The translations under genes and the position numbers were made by a program. From Timema cristinae (Eukaryota; Arthropoda; Insecta; Phasmatodea; Timematidae): a stretch of 64,000 nucleotides of DNA. The stretch lies in assembly GCA_039000515.1 (NCBI GenBank), contig JBCFYV010000012.1, forward strand, positions 118,907,148-118,971,147. Reading direction: 5' to 3'. Under the pieces are notes generated by a model. It was given only the letters and a program-made list of their open reading frames with translations, ran no database searches and was not told where the DNA came from. This document shows, piece after piece, positions 33,597 through 46,059 of this stretch; the first letter of the stretch is position 1; every line of letters begins with the position of its first letter.

Positions 33597-34181
33597 ATAG
33601 CTTTCTAAGAAATTGGATCAAAAAAAATTAAGAGTAGAATGATAATAAATAAGATGAAATGTAACCTTTTTAACTTATTCTATTTTACAAGTTAAATATT
33701 AAAACTCAAGTTGTTAGTTGTTACATAAATGATAAATTTAAAATATAGACATAAAAAATAGATTGAAACTGTAACACTCCTCTTGTTGGCCCACTGCTCC
33801 CTAGGTACAGGTCAAGAGTCGCAACAGGTCACACGGGATGATATTTAAATTAACATATGAAAGGCTTGATTCACACATTTTCCAAAATTAGTGAGCAGAA
33901 TCTGTTCTTTTGTAACAGAAATTCACACGCTAGCAGATATATATGTTGACCCATGATGCTTTGCCACACAAACTAGAACCAGTTGATTACCCACATGTTT
34001 AATTTTTCTAGTGGATAAAACAAATCTTTTAGATTAATATTACGATGGTGGTTTTCAAATTATAGTATTGTGCAATGAAACACATCTTTAACAGAACAAG
34101 AACAAAATATGTGTTTCCTATTTACAGCAACTCCGTGTCACACACTCTCTCAACTCTACAGTTAACACTCTTCCGTTCCAG

Positions 34182-34464
34182 ATATTCCTCGGTTGGGCAG
34201 GCGACCAGCCCTGGATCAACGCCGGCGTGGTGTACGCCGCGAGTATGGCGATGTGCGGTTTTGCCACCATGGTGGTGCCATTGATTACATCTTACGCGGG
34301 GCTGGCAACTGTAGCCGGCATCTTTGGTTTCAGCATCGCCGGCAACTACTGCTTGGCGTCCATCATCCTGGTGGAGCTGATCTCCTTGGATCGCTTCACC
34401 AACGCTTACGGCCTGCTCTTATTGGTGCAGGGTATCGCCAACCTAATTGGACCTCCACTTGCGG
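34182..34464 (+). CDS. Monocarboxylate transporter (SLC16-like), internal exon
   Basis: The acceptor is CTTCCGTTCCAG and the donor GCGG|GTGAGT. The 283-nt exon starts in phase 0 after the previous exon's VGE and ends in phase 1. It encodes IFLGWAGDQPWINAGVVYAA, then MCGFATMVVPLITSYAGLAT, GFSIAGNYCLASIILVELIS, LDRFTNAYGLLLLVQGIANL and IGPPLAG. These are helices 8 to 11 of the SLC16 fold, including the GPPLAG motif before helix 12. The phase-1 end joins to the GT that opens the exon at 38240, completing Gly. Codon use is GC-rich against AT-rich introns. Confidence 0.93.
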
Positions 34465-34764
34465 GTGAGTCGAGTGTGCACATACAGTTTTACTCATCCT
34501 GTCTTGGCTAGATGTCTTCTTTGGAATCCGAAATGCTGTTACAGATTCATTGGCTTAAAAATAAAACTCACTTAAGATTTTTTTTTTTAATGTACAGCAA
34601 AAATGTATTATGCTGCTTTCTATTTATGTATTCCAACAGAACATACCTAGCAACCAGACCCCAGACCATTACTATAGCACATACCATTATAATTAAAATA
34701 CTAACTTTTTTCTTTGCATCTCGTATCACTATCCATTTGAACTCTCTGTAATTACGTGAAGAAG

Positions 34765-34905
34765 ATAGGATTTAGAGAAGTAGCCTCTGCATTTGTGAGG
34801 AGGGAGATTGGTAAACCATTTAGATGGGAAAAAAAATTATCTCTCTACATCTAGATGGGATTACAAACTCTGACCTGTTCGTAACAGGCAATCATATTTA
34901 TGTCA
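34765..34905 (-). mobile_element. Degenerate SINE, type A
   Basis: GAGGAGGGAGATTGGTAAACC is the decayed reverse-strand body of type A; a TAGATGGGATTACAAACTC segment takes the place of the B-box. No tail was seen. Confidence 0.4.
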
Positions 34906-34958
34906 AGATTGATGTATAAACATAAAGTGTGGGTTTTAGTTTTTAACATCATTTTTAA

Positions 34959-35170
34959 AATCATCATCAACTGTCTTCAGCATATGACTGGGTCAGTTTC
35001 ATAAAATTATCCCTGTTTCTCTTTTCTTCCACCATTCTTCCTCATTATTTTGCTTCCATTATTCTCCTCCAACTTGCACTATGGCTGTTATTTCCTGCTT
35101 TCATCTCTCCTTTCTGGTATTTCGCTACATACTTCCTATCCATCACTCTCCTTGAGATTATTTCTATTAA
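34959..35170 (-). mobile_element. LINE 3' end (C-terminus and short tail)
   Basis: On the minus strand one frame reads SRRVMDRKYVAKYQKGEMKA, then NRDNFMKLTQSYAEDS and a stop, followed by GATGATGAT and an A-rich tail. This looks like the C-terminal end of a non-LTR retrotransposon reverse transcriptase protein. It continues directly from the RLRWYGHVMR motif in the minisatellite on its upstream side. The clade (RTE- or jockey-like) is not certain. Confidence 0.6.
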
Positions 35171-36655
35171 ATCCTCATTACATGTCCATACATCTCAGCC
35201 TTGCTTCCTCTATTATCTCATGTACTCCAACATCCTCATTACATGTCCATACCATCTCAGCCTTGCTTCCTCTATTATCTCATGTACTCCAACATCCTCA
35301 TTACATGTACCATACCATCTCAGTCTTGCTTCCTCTATATCTCATGTACTCCAACATCCTCATTACATGACCATACCATCTCAGTCTTGCTTCCTCTACT
35401 ATCTCATGTACTCCAACATCCTCATTACATGTCCATACCATCTCAGCTTGCTTCCTCTATATCTCATGTACTCCAACATCCTCATTACATGTCCATACCA
35501 TCTCAGCCTTGCTTCCTCTACTATCTAATGTACTCCAACATCCTCATTACATGTCCATACCATCTCAGCCTTGCTTCCTCTATTATCTCATGTACTCCAA
35601 CATCTCATTACATGTCCATACCATCTCAGCCTTGCTTCCTCTACTATCTCATGTACTCCAACATCCTCATTACATGTCCATACCATCTCACCCTTGCTTC
35701 CTCTACTATCTCATGTACTCCAACATCCTCATTACATGTCCATACCATCTCAGTCTTGCTTCCTCTATTATCTCATGTACTCCAACATCCTCATTACATG
35801 ACCATACCATCTCAGTCTTGCTTCCTCTACTATCTCATGTACTCCCAACATCCTCATTACATGACCATACCATCTCACCCTTGCTTCCTCTACTATCTCT
35901 TGTACTCCAACATCCTCATTACATGTCCATACCATCTCAGTCTTGCTTCCTCTATTATCTCATGTACTCCAACATCCTCATTACATGACCATACCATCTC
36001 AGTCTTGCTTCCTCTACTATATCATGTACTCCAACATCCTCATTACATGACCATACCATCTCACCCTTGCTTCCTCTACTATCTCATGTACTCCAACATC
36101 CTCATTACATGTCCATACCATCTCAGTCTTGCTTCCTCTACTATCTCATGTACTCCAACATCCTCATTACATGACCATACCATCTCACCCTTGCTTCCTC
36201 TACTATCTCATGTACTCCAACATCCTCATTACATGTCCATACCATCTCAGTCTTGCTTCCTCTATTATCTCATGTACTCCAACATCCTCATTACATGTCC
36301 ATACCATCTCATCCTTGCTTCCTCTACTATCTCATGTACTCCAACATTCCTCATTACATGTCCATACCATCTCAGCCTTGCTTCCTCTATTATCTCATGT
36401 ACTCCAACATCCTCATTACATGACCATACCATCTCACCTTGCTTCCTCTACTATCTCATGTACTCCAACATCCTCATTACATGTCCATACCATCTCAGTC
36501 TTGCTTCCTCTATTATCTCATGTACTCCAACATCCTCATTACATGTCCATACCATCTCAGTCTTGCTTCCTCTATTATCTCATGTACTCCAACATCCTCT
36601 TTACATGACCATACCATCTCAGCCTTGCTTCCTCTACTATCTCATGTACTCTGTT
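35171..36655 (-). repeat. 62-bp minisatellite derived from a LINE coding region
   Basis: About 24 tandem units of 62 bases, with scattered one-base indels. On the plus strand a unit reads CATCCTCATTACATGTCCAT, ACCATCTCAGCCTTGCTTCC, TCTATTATCTCATGTACTCC, AA. On the minus strand the unit encodes IIEEARLRWYGHVMRM, the conserved motif near the C-terminus of many LINE reverse transcriptases. The flanks continue the LINE on both sides (upstream VTRSNRVHE, downstream VMDRKYV). So the array seems to be an in-place expansion of one LINE segment. The period is not a multiple of three, so it cannot be a repeated protein. Confidence 0.85.
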
Positions 36656-36700
36656 ACTCCTTGTGACAGCCAATTGATTCATGAGGTTAATATTTCCTTC
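36656..36700 (-). mobile_element. LINE fragment flanking the minisatellite
   Basis: On the minus strand the frame leading into the array reads LAVTRSNRVHEIVEEARLRW. This gives the single-copy sequence from which the first repeat unit arose. Upstream LINE coding sequence is not recognisable. Confidence 0.5.
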
Positions 36701-36909
36701 TTTCTATTCCTTATTCCACTAGAGAAGTTAAAAAGTTCAGTTAGCCTGGACCAAGACACTGCACAAAACAAGAAATTCAAATTATAACTATTTTTTTAAA
36801 AATACACTTGAAAATAATACATTCTCTTTGTTAGAGGTTAAAAAAATACTTGTAAGACATTAAAATCTTCTATTTTATATCTTTTTTAGGAAGTTTTTAA
36901 TACATATTT

Positions 36910-37808
36910 GGAAGAAGGTATGTAGTAAAGGTGGATAGAAACATATAAAAGGGCACAAACACAATATGGCTTTTACAATGAAAAGAACAACATAGTTAAC
37001 ACTTTACACTGCTGCTACTGGCCAATGAGCTAAAGGCTGCCTCTTTAAGAAAGTCAATTGTTACCACCCAATCTCCCAACCTAGGTTTCATTCTATCAGA
37101 GCTCATCAGGGAGGAGTGGGAAACGCAGGACCGTGTCACCCTCGTGGTTATAAATGTTTTTCGACCTGGTCTTATCGAGGGAAACCTCGCGTTGCCGGAG
37201 GCTATGAAACCGTCAGAACCGGGTTACCATGCGCCTAGCGACCGGGTTCCTACCGAGGGCGACCTCGTATTGCCGAAGGCTACGAAACCGTCAGGACCTG
37301 GGTTACCGTAGAGCGGTTATAAAGAGCGTATCCGACCCGGTCCCCCTCTCCGAGGAGAGCCTCTTGCCGGAGATTATGAAACTGAAACCTGAGAAACCGG
37401 CTTCGGCCGGAGAATACGTACGTTCCCCGACGAGAGGCTCTTCCCCGGAGGATAAGAAACCGAAACCGGCCACACCGATATCATGAACCCAAACCGGCCA
37501 CGCCAGATTGCTACTTCCTAAAAGAGGAAACCAAAAAATAAAGGAGATAAAAATACATTGTTAACGAATGATAGGACCCTTATATAGGAACATGTCAAAG
37601 CAACCACTCTCCCCCTGATTAGTTCTGATAGAATAAAACCTAGGTCGGGGGATTGGGCGGTAACGATAGATTTTCTTAAAGAGGCAACCATTACCTCTTT
37701 GTCCAAATGGCAGCTTTGTAAAATGTTTCTATTTTTCATTGTAAAGGCTATATTGTGTTTGTTATATATTTTTTATATGTGTCTATCCACCTTTCCCCTA
37801 CATTTCAA
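36910..37808. mobile_element. Foldback (long-TIR) DNA element, complete copy
   Basis: The left arm (about 36910-37120) and right arm (about 37603-37808) are inverted repeats of roughly 200 bp, both containing AGGTGGATAG, ACATATAAAA, ACAAACACAATAT and TTTACAATGAAAA in order. The GC-rich repeated interior lies between them. No transposase is encoded. Exact termini and target duplication are unclear. It sits in the last intron of the transporter. Confidence 0.75.
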
Positions 37809-37898
37809 ATATAACAGAATAATAGAAAGTATAAATAGTGAAGGCAAGGCAATCGAATTTGATTTTGATTAACAGGGATCACAGGCCTTGAAGACCAT

Positions 37899-38126
37899 GC
37901 GACGACCTCACAAGCTGCCTCTCCAATGTAGTCCTGTCTCTTCTCCCTCCAATCCACCTGACGACCTCACAAGCTGCCTCTACCATGTAGTCCTGTCTCT
38001 TCTCCCTCCAATCCACCTGACGACCTCACAAGCTGCCTCTCCCATGTAGTCCTGTCTCTTCTCCCTCCAATCCACATTGACGACCGCACAAGCCCCCCCC
38101 CCTCCCCCCTCGTAGTCCTAAGCCTT
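37899..38126 (+). repeat. 59-bp tandem repeat, ~4 units (copy 2)
   Basis: Same array as at 913-1140, ending about 115 bases before the acceptor of the last transporter exon. Confidence 0.9.
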
Positions 38127-38239
38127 CTCCCTAAAATTTGAGATTTCCATCTTTACTTTTTATTCAAGGGAGTAATTTCCTGCAGGAGTGAGCGTATTTT
38201 ACTCCACCCAACACGATGTTCTCTCTGTCGATCACCCAG

Positions 38240-38517
38240 GTTGGCTCTACGACATCTCTGGAGACTATGACATGTCGTTCTATCTATCCGGTCTTTTCAT
38301 TGTCCTGTGCGGCGCCCTGCTCATCATCCTCCCGGCCATAAAGTGGTACCGCCAGTTCAAGCAGCACCGCGCCAAGACTGTCGCCAAGGCCAAGGCCAAG
38401 AAGAGCCTAGGAAAGATGATATATGTCAAGGAGGACCGCGCCAAGGGGCTCCTTGATGCCAGGAACCCAGTTAGGTTTTTTTTTTTCAGAGGGGCAAGAG
38501 GGGTGGTCCTTCACTGA
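38240..38517 (+). CDS. Monocarboxylate transporter (SLC16-like), last exon (copy 2)
   Basis: This is the last exon that splices in phase from 34464 (G|GT, Gly), giving the continuous GPPLAG-WLYDISGDYDMS junction expected for SLC16 helix 11 to 12. It encodes helix 12 and the basic tail. Compared with copy 1 (1254-1489) one C is missing in the final GTC TAG, so the stop is lost and the frame runs 10 codons further to a TGA at 38515-38517, through a T-run. Either this is a sequencing error next to the homopolymer, or the allele encodes a slightly longer tail. Confidence 0.88.
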
Positions 38518-38629
38518 AGGGCACATAGGTTTAGAGGAACGTCATAATCGTTCAGTATTATAAGGAATCTTGAATTTGTCAGTAAACTGGAGTTGCGTCA
38601 ATTTGAGCTTGATTAACACGTTTGCTAAA

Positions 38630-38635
38630 AATAAA
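38630..38635 (+). promoter_or_regulatory. Candidate poly(A) signal of the transporter (copy 2)
   Basis: AATAAA about 115 bases after the stop used in this copy, conserved with 1645-1650. Confidence 0.4.
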
Positions 38636-41600
38636 GGAGAATCATAATTGATTGATCCAGTAATTCACACACACTAGTGGAACTGTATTTTGACCCATAA
38701 TGCTTTGCATATCAAACCAGCTTAATGATTATCAACATATTTTATTTTCTAAATGATAAACATATATTTTTCTCAACACATCAATACACACAGCATCCAT
38801 GTGCACTGTCTTTAGTTGGTTGTAATTGAGCGGAACAGACCAAGCTGAAATAATTTAACTAAAGCAGAGCAGGTCGCACTGATGGGCTGAAATCTTTTGA
38901 GGTTTAGAGCGTGTGAATCCATTGCTAGTCGACGACACACCAGCAATGGTTGTTGTAAATGTGGTTTAATGTTCTTGTTTTGCGCTGTACTTTTTATTTT
39001 ACAAAAATGAATTCTATTTGTATTACAATTGTACGGTTATCTTAGTAGTGGTCCTCTAAAAGGTCACATATTTATTTCTAACAGGTTTTTATCCAACCAA
39101 GGTTCTGTTAGGGCAAGCGGTTTGATCATCTATTTGAGGAAGATTTGTTTAAAACCTTGAAAATAATTTGATAATTCCCTAATGCACCTACATAATTAAT
39201 TTAAAGTAAAAACCATGCTGACTTGTTTTAACTTGGCCACTGCCAAATAAGGATGAGCATCGATGGTGAATGACAGATGTTTTATTGAACTATCGATGTT
39301 TTCTCCTGTAGATTCAAAGTTCAAACTAGGGATAGACATAGTAAAAACACTAATTAATAAACCATCTTAACCATCTTTGTATTTGTAAATTAATTTAGTA
39401 ATATTGTGATTACCTCCTTAAACATGGAGGTTTGGTTTTTTTTTTAAATGAATTTAAAACATCAATGATTTGGGGTTAGAAACTAGAAACTTCAATTTTT
39501 TTTTATCTTAATTTAATAATATATTGTGGTTATCCCAGCAATCACTAAACAATATACATAGTCTCAGCTTAAGAGGTTTGATGTTTTTTGAGCTAAAACA
39601 TCGATGCTTTATGGTTAGAATCATCAAACATCGATATTCTTCTCGATGTAGACATCGATGTTTTGCTATCAATGATCATCATTACTGCCAAAATCATTAA
39701 AATCTGAAGTCTAAGGAAAGGGAAAAACCTCACAAGAACATATTGTGCGACGTTAAATTATCAATTTAAATTTAAATGAAATCCACTTTGAATATTAAGT
39801 TGGTATACAATCATATGAGAAATTGGTATTTTATGTACATTTAACAGAAATGTCAAATAGTCATCGGGCTAGTAATAATTTGTTTTAAAATTTTTGAAAA
39901 AAATGAAAATTAATACACCTGTTGGTGTTTTCTAAACCTTGTTTTTGAAGAGGAAGCGAAATTTGGCGATGATAAGGTAACTCGTGAATATTTCAGTCGT
40001 TCATTTTTAAACAATTATCGTTTTAATAATATTTTAGATTAAAGGTGTAGTGAATTTTTTTTTTTTTTGTCTTTTACTAGATTTTTTTTTAAAAATTTGT
40101 TGAATCTAAAAATGGAGATATTTGGTATGATTGTGGTATAAAATATTGTAAGTGATTTTCATTGAGCTAGTTCATAATACATTTTGTTATTGATTTGCTA
40201 AAGAAAAATATTAATTTATTTTAAGATAAAAGAACAATTTATCAACAATTTAATAAAAACTATGTCCATGTTAGTTTACTTATAATTTGTTGTAATCAAA
40301 AGGTACAGTATTAGACAAAATTATTGTGTTGTCATCAAGTGTTATTTATTTGTTTTGTGACTTAATGTGTGTATAAAATTTGGTAAAAAAAAGTAATCTT
40401 TTGTCGAGTAGCTGTGACTCTCCAAGACTGTTAAATTAGTTTGTAATTTGTAGACAATTATATGAGCCGGCAAATTAAATACAAACATTATTTTATTTGT
40501 GAATAATGTTTTCAGTGAAACCGATTAGATACATATCTAGCCATATTGTTTTTTAAGTGGTTGTGTGTAAAGTTCTAAGAAGTGCATTTTCATAATTTAA
40601 ATAACAACTTTTTTTTAGTGTTTAGTTGCGAAATTAATTGGCTATTTTAGACATATTTTTTTAATTCCTGAATTTTCCTTATTTTTAGTTAAATTCCCTT
40701 TCTTTTCCCTGTTTAAGCCACCATGTTAAATACAACAAAACACATATATTTTAGGTTTGGTTCAATAAATCTGGCTTTGTAATATTTTATAATCATTTTA
40801 ATCACCGATTGAAAATACTCTTAACCCATTCTAACACACAATAAACATAAACAAGCTAAAAGGAAAAATGAACTAATCCACCTAAGCCCTTTTTGTTGTA
40901 ATAATGAGCAAATGTTGACATGGAAATTTTTTTTTTAACCCCATGTCCCCAATTTCTTCTGGATGTTTCATGTTTTGGAATAACCGTATGTGCATTTGAT
41001 AAATTTTCCTAATCAACTCGAATTGTGGTTGACAAAAAATAAAAATCTAAACATCTGAAAGAATTTATAACCAGATTTTTAAATGGTACTTCCAAAATAT
41101 TGCTACCCCCCATTCCCTCATGACTATTTGAATTAAACAAATTTTGACAAAGTTTTTATTTTTATTTTGGGAATATACCATCACCACCTCTAATTTGTCA
41201 TTAGTGCATTATAATGTTGACTAATATATCATTTTGTTGATTACTTTATATATATGTAAAAATATGTGTGCTAAAATTTCAAAGATGTGGGATGTATTTT
41301 ATATGTATTTATAATTCTCAATAGTCAGAGTTTGACGAGCAGCAGTTTGATGGTTGCCTAGGAGGGTAATAAAATAGTAAATCTGTTTAGCAGCAGTTTG
41401 ATGGTTGCTAGGAGGGGTATAAAATAGTAAATCTGTTTAGCAGCAGTTTGATGGTTGCCTAGGAGGGGTATAAAATAGTAAATCTGTTTGAAGTCAGCTT
41501 TATTAGATATTAAAGCACTAAAACACATCTATACTTGGATAAACTTTTCTCAACACTTCCCACATTCTCATCCAAAATTATTAAGATTATCAAAATATCT

Positions 41601-44600
41601 TTAAAATTATTTAGTGTTTGATTTGATTTCATATGCTATTGTGAATGTACCATTTTTTGTATTATGCACTAAGTTTTAATAGTATACATCATAAAAGACA
41701 GCCATTGAATGTAAGACACTCCTTACTTTTTCAGTATCACCACCCAAAAAAAAAGACTTTGAAAATTATTTGATTAATAAGACATTTGACTGTAATACTG
41801 CCCTTAAACAATTAAATTTAATAACAATAAATATCAGTGTAATTCACATTCAATCTAATTCTTCTGAGCCATCTTTATTTTTATCATCCCATGTCTTTTG
41901 AGCCATCGAGAGCGTTAGCTGAGAAATAACTGCGATTCTAAGATACTCCATTTTTTAAAGACTTTAAATAGGATAAAAACTGCTGTTTTAGAATTGAAGA
42001 AATACAATAATTAACTTTTTATTTTATCAACTATGGCAAATTGCACTGGTGCTAGGTAGAAATATACAAATGTATGAAATTATTTTTGCAGAGCTATAAC
42101 ACTTTGAACCATAAAATTTTGTAAATCATTTGAAAACTTGTTTACATACAGTGATATTGTCAACCACGAAAATTAATAAAAGGAACATATTTATAAATTT
42201 GTGTTAAAATGGACCAAAGTTCTGTTAATATTTTATTTATTATTTAGATATATATAAAATTATATATATATTTTAGTAGTAGCATTTATGTACAGATATT
42301 AAATTGTTGCAATACACAAATTCACTTGTTATTAATGTGTTTTTTCCTTGGGATGTTTTGAAAATTATATAATTTAAAAAAAAACCTAATGAGTGAATCA
42401 AATATAATACCAGACAGTCTGTTCCAGCTAAATGTAGCACCTTAAAGCCTGTGTAAATTATACCTGTAACAGTGAAGTTTTTTGTGCGTTAATTTTACTA
42501 GATAAATGTACATTTAGGGACACTTTAATATAATGTGCAATATTTTGTGACATTGATTTAATTATTTCCGACAATAATTTTTATAGTATTTGTATTGTAT
42601 ACCTCCTATTATATGTTGGATATAATTATAATTTTTAAATCTTACTGTATTTCATGTTTATATGTATGTTTTTACAAGTCAGTGGCACACGATAGGGCAA
42701 GGTCTGGGGGCGGGAATGGGTTGGACAAGTCTTGTATAGTTATAGTATTTGTGTTGATTTGTTTTATAATTTTTCTGGGGGATAAATGGCGATATATGGC
42801 CAAAGGAATCCATCTGCACAAGTCTCAAACAACTCACATGGCTGCCAATTGTAAAAATCTAACATACCAAACATTTTGAGCAGGATCGAGATTTTATCAG
42901 TAGCAAGGGGCACTTGGAAATATAGTACTTTTTAATAAATCTAACTGGCTTATTTCAGTAACAACCTTGACAACAATTATTGTACTTTCACATATTCTAA
43001 ACTTTAATTCAAATCAATTTAAATTTTGGGAAGGGGGGAAACACTCCCCCCCAATATCAAAAGCACCACTGACTAAAGTACAAACATTTACACAAGTTCA
43101 GGAAAAGTATTGTTAAAACAATGTCCACCTCTTTGCATCATGATTAAAACAATTGAACGGTCAATGCAGCGCTTACTGGTGAACCCATAGCTCCGTGGGT
43201 CTACGCAAGAAATACCCATGTCCATTAATAGAAACACAATTAGACGACAGCTTAGGGTGTCTATTTCAACAGAAGTTTGCAATTTGTTATGTGCTGGGAC
43301 ATCCAATGTTTAGCTTGTGCAGCAATATAATAGTCTCAAGAAAAACAAATTTTTAACAAGTCTGGCCTTGACCAAATATAATGTGTCTAGCAATCAAACA
43401 TTCTAAATATTTATATAAAAAAAATTGTACCAAATTTATATTTACACATGTGTATGTGTGTGTATGGAATTTTATCTTAAACGTGGAAGGTTCTCAAAAA
43501 CATTTTTTGCGAATGATTGAAAACTGTTTTGTAGGAAATGTTAGTAACAGGAAGGAGTAGGCCCGATACAAAAAATAGTGGAACATTCTTTGTATGAATA
43601 TGAGATTGATACTCTAATAAAGATTGTTTCATAGTGCAGTTAGTACTGATACGACTAAACACAGTTCAAAATAGAACAAGAGATGAAAGAAAACGTCTTG
43701 AGGCACTGAGTAAAAAAAAAAAAAAAAAAAAAAAAACTTGTGTTGTGAATAAAATACAACGAAAATTTATTCAAAGAAATGATGAATTTTGTAATCAAAT
43801 TTTTTACACATAAAATATTTTTAGACTTTTGTGGGCTTGCATATTTTATAGCCTCCTTTAAACTATTTTGAGAATCTTTCACATCTCACAAGTAATTGTT
43901 TTTCTGTGCACAACTTTCATAAAAGAAGTAACGCACAATCATTGAAAACATAGAATTAACATTGATGTAATATAAATGATGAATTGCATGCTGATTGTAA
44001 TGGCTGTTACTTAAAAATAATAAAAAGTTCATTAAAATTGTACTTGTGGTAAAACTTCTCTGATCTCCCTGTTAGTTTTACGGTGACGCCTGCTTGTTTT
44101 AAGCGTTGAGTTGGTTCAGAAGTGCAAAGTAAGTGTAGGATGCGTTCAAGAGCTGCAACAGAACACATTTGATATAGCAGAACACTGAAATAACAGTTCT
44201 TTAAGCCGCATCGGTGGACACGCAGACCGACGGTTGGACTGGTCTTGTCTGGTTAGTCAGTGAAGGGGATTTTGGGGCTTAAATCTAAACTGGGTGTATT
44301 TTCTTGCTCTTCCCGGAAATTAGTGTTGACCTCAACATAGCAATGGAGACCTAGTTGGGTAGTAAGATATGGTGGAAAAAATACATTCCTTAACTCTTTT
44401 ATTCAAAGGCAACTTTCAATATTAAAAGTGTTTTCTTGATGACGCATTCAACACAAAGTTTACTGTCTGTCATCAACTCGTGTTACACACATTAACTTTA
44501 CTTTAAGATTCGGATGGACATCTCGAGGTTTGGCAAATCTCTACTCCAAGTAGTACCATGTGCTAACACCTCACCGGAGCGGCGCTGCTGTAGATAGGGC

Positions 44601-44753
44601 AGTAACAACACCAACCCCTCTCACCCCTCTAATACTCTCCCTTCCCCTTTCGGAGTGTCATTACTCCAGGCCGCCACCACCACCCCTAATCCTTTCAATT
44701 TTGTTGCTTACTACATAACCAAAGAAAAGCTATCATGATGATGCTCCCTAAGG
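38636..44753. other. Gene-free AT-rich stretch (copy 2)
   Basis: Same content as 1651-7761 with few differences: the ATCGATG inverted repeat (39250-39689), a 52-bp triplicate, and a changed AT patch near 42230-42280. No exon seen. Confidence 0.6.
41339..41490 (+). repeat. 52-bp tandem repeat, 3 units (copy 2)
   Basis: Matches 4355-4507, with the TATAAAA string in each unit. Confidence 0.9.
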
Positions 44754-45513
44754 CAGTGGTTGACAAACTACGGCCCACGGGCCGCTCGAGGGCTGCACGC
44801 AATTGTAAAATTGTTGTGATTTTACTAACAAAAATGTCAAATTAAATAAATAATCAATGAATGTTTTTAAACATTTGAACAAGTGAGCAAGCTCGATTAT
44901 AATGTTCCATGTGTAAGAGCAAATCAAATGAGCTCCAGTTTGATTTAATTAATCTTCAAGCAGACAATGCTCTGAAGGAGACTTTTAAGAATATGAAACT
45001 AACTGAATTGTATGCATCACTTGTAGAGAAAAGTTTGGTAATTTGAAAACTTTTGCCAGAAAGATGTTTGTGTTATTTGCTTCTACCTATATTTGTGAAC
45101 AGACTTTATCATGCGTGAACATTAACAAAGCAAAGAACAGGTCTCTCTTAACATACTCAAATCTACAAAGTGTTTTTCGAATTAGGACGAACAAGCTGAA
45201 TCCTGACTTCGACAAACTCGTGCAGGATTTTGGACAGTTGCATAAATTCCATTAACGATAGCAATTTGAGTAGTTATTAATCAACATTTGGTAGGCAAAG
45301 TATCAACATGAGTACATTATTATTTGTTATGATATTAGATTTTATTTGCTACTTTTTTTGTATCAAAGCTATATGGTTATATGACTAATATATGGAGTTT
45401 TGCGTGAAAATAAAGTTCATTATTTAGTTAATTTAGACGTTTGTTACATGCGGCCAGCTAGAGACCTCACAGATGTCCATGTGGTCCTCGGGGAGAAAAT
45501 TTGCCCACCTCTG
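44754..45513 (+). mobile_element. Non-autonomous hAT element (copy 2)
   Basis: Same ends and same near-perfect 8-bp flanks (44746-44753 and 45514-45521) as the element at 7762-8521; essentially no differences were noticed. Confidence 0.8.
44924..45255 (+). pseudogene. hAT transposase fragment (copy 2)
   Basis: Carries the same frame break before the CEQTLS region as the fragment at 7932-8263, so the decay predates separation of the two copies. Confidence 0.8.
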
Positions 45514-46059
45514 CTCTAAGGAGTAGTGTGGAGTTTCGAGCCGCAGTCTCGGTGTTTTATTAGAATTTCGTCCCAAGTCAAAGGACAAGTGCTCCAATTC
45601 CTGTCTAAGTACAATTTTTTTGAGTTACCCAAGGAAATCACTATTTACAATAAATGGTGACATTTTTATTTAGTTTATATATTACCCACTGTATATCATT
45701 ATCAGCACCATGTCTTACTACCCATTTGGGCTATACGCACTAACGCTAAAGTCACGATATCATATCAATAACAATAATTTAAAAAGGAAGTTGCGTGTGT
45801 ATCCCTAGTTTAGCCAGTATCAAATTAAAGTTCGTATACTCAAACATATTTTAGAATTGAAACTGTACGTTAAATAATCACTTAGTATTTGTAGATGTTA
45901 AAAGAGGGAGGTGGAGGGAATTTTGAAATTGTAAAATGGACTACTTCAAATATATATTTTGTAAAAAGAATAAGCAATAATCTGACAATACTTTAGCTAA
46001 TTTTCATTCAAACTGTTTCAAAAACATGAAATAAAACCGATAGTTCAAAACAATAGGGT

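Larger units (their letters stand above)
32430..34181. other. Transporter intron with SINE remains
   Basis: No exon seen. It holds a tRNA-like sequence (33266-33335, minus) and a type B SINE 3' part (33420-33596). Near 33935-34030 it has a stretch similar to 1690-1790 (GACCCATRATGCTTTGC core), pointing to an uncharacterised dispersed repeat. Confidence 0.5.
34465..38239. other. Last intron of the transporter
   Basis: The intron is 3775 bp. In order it contains a decayed type A SINE, a LINE 3' end, a 62-bp minisatellite, the foldback element and a 59-bp tandem repeat, then the polypyrimidine tract and acceptor at 38238-38239. No coding exon was seen between. Confidence 0.7.

Noticed and set aside
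35201..36787. A 528-codon open frame on the plus strand with repeating LPLLSHVLQHPHY-type segments
   Set aside because: It is the antisense reading of the 62-bp LINE-derived minisatellite. The period is not a multiple of three, all three frames are largely open, and the apparent protein repeats only because of the DNA repeat.
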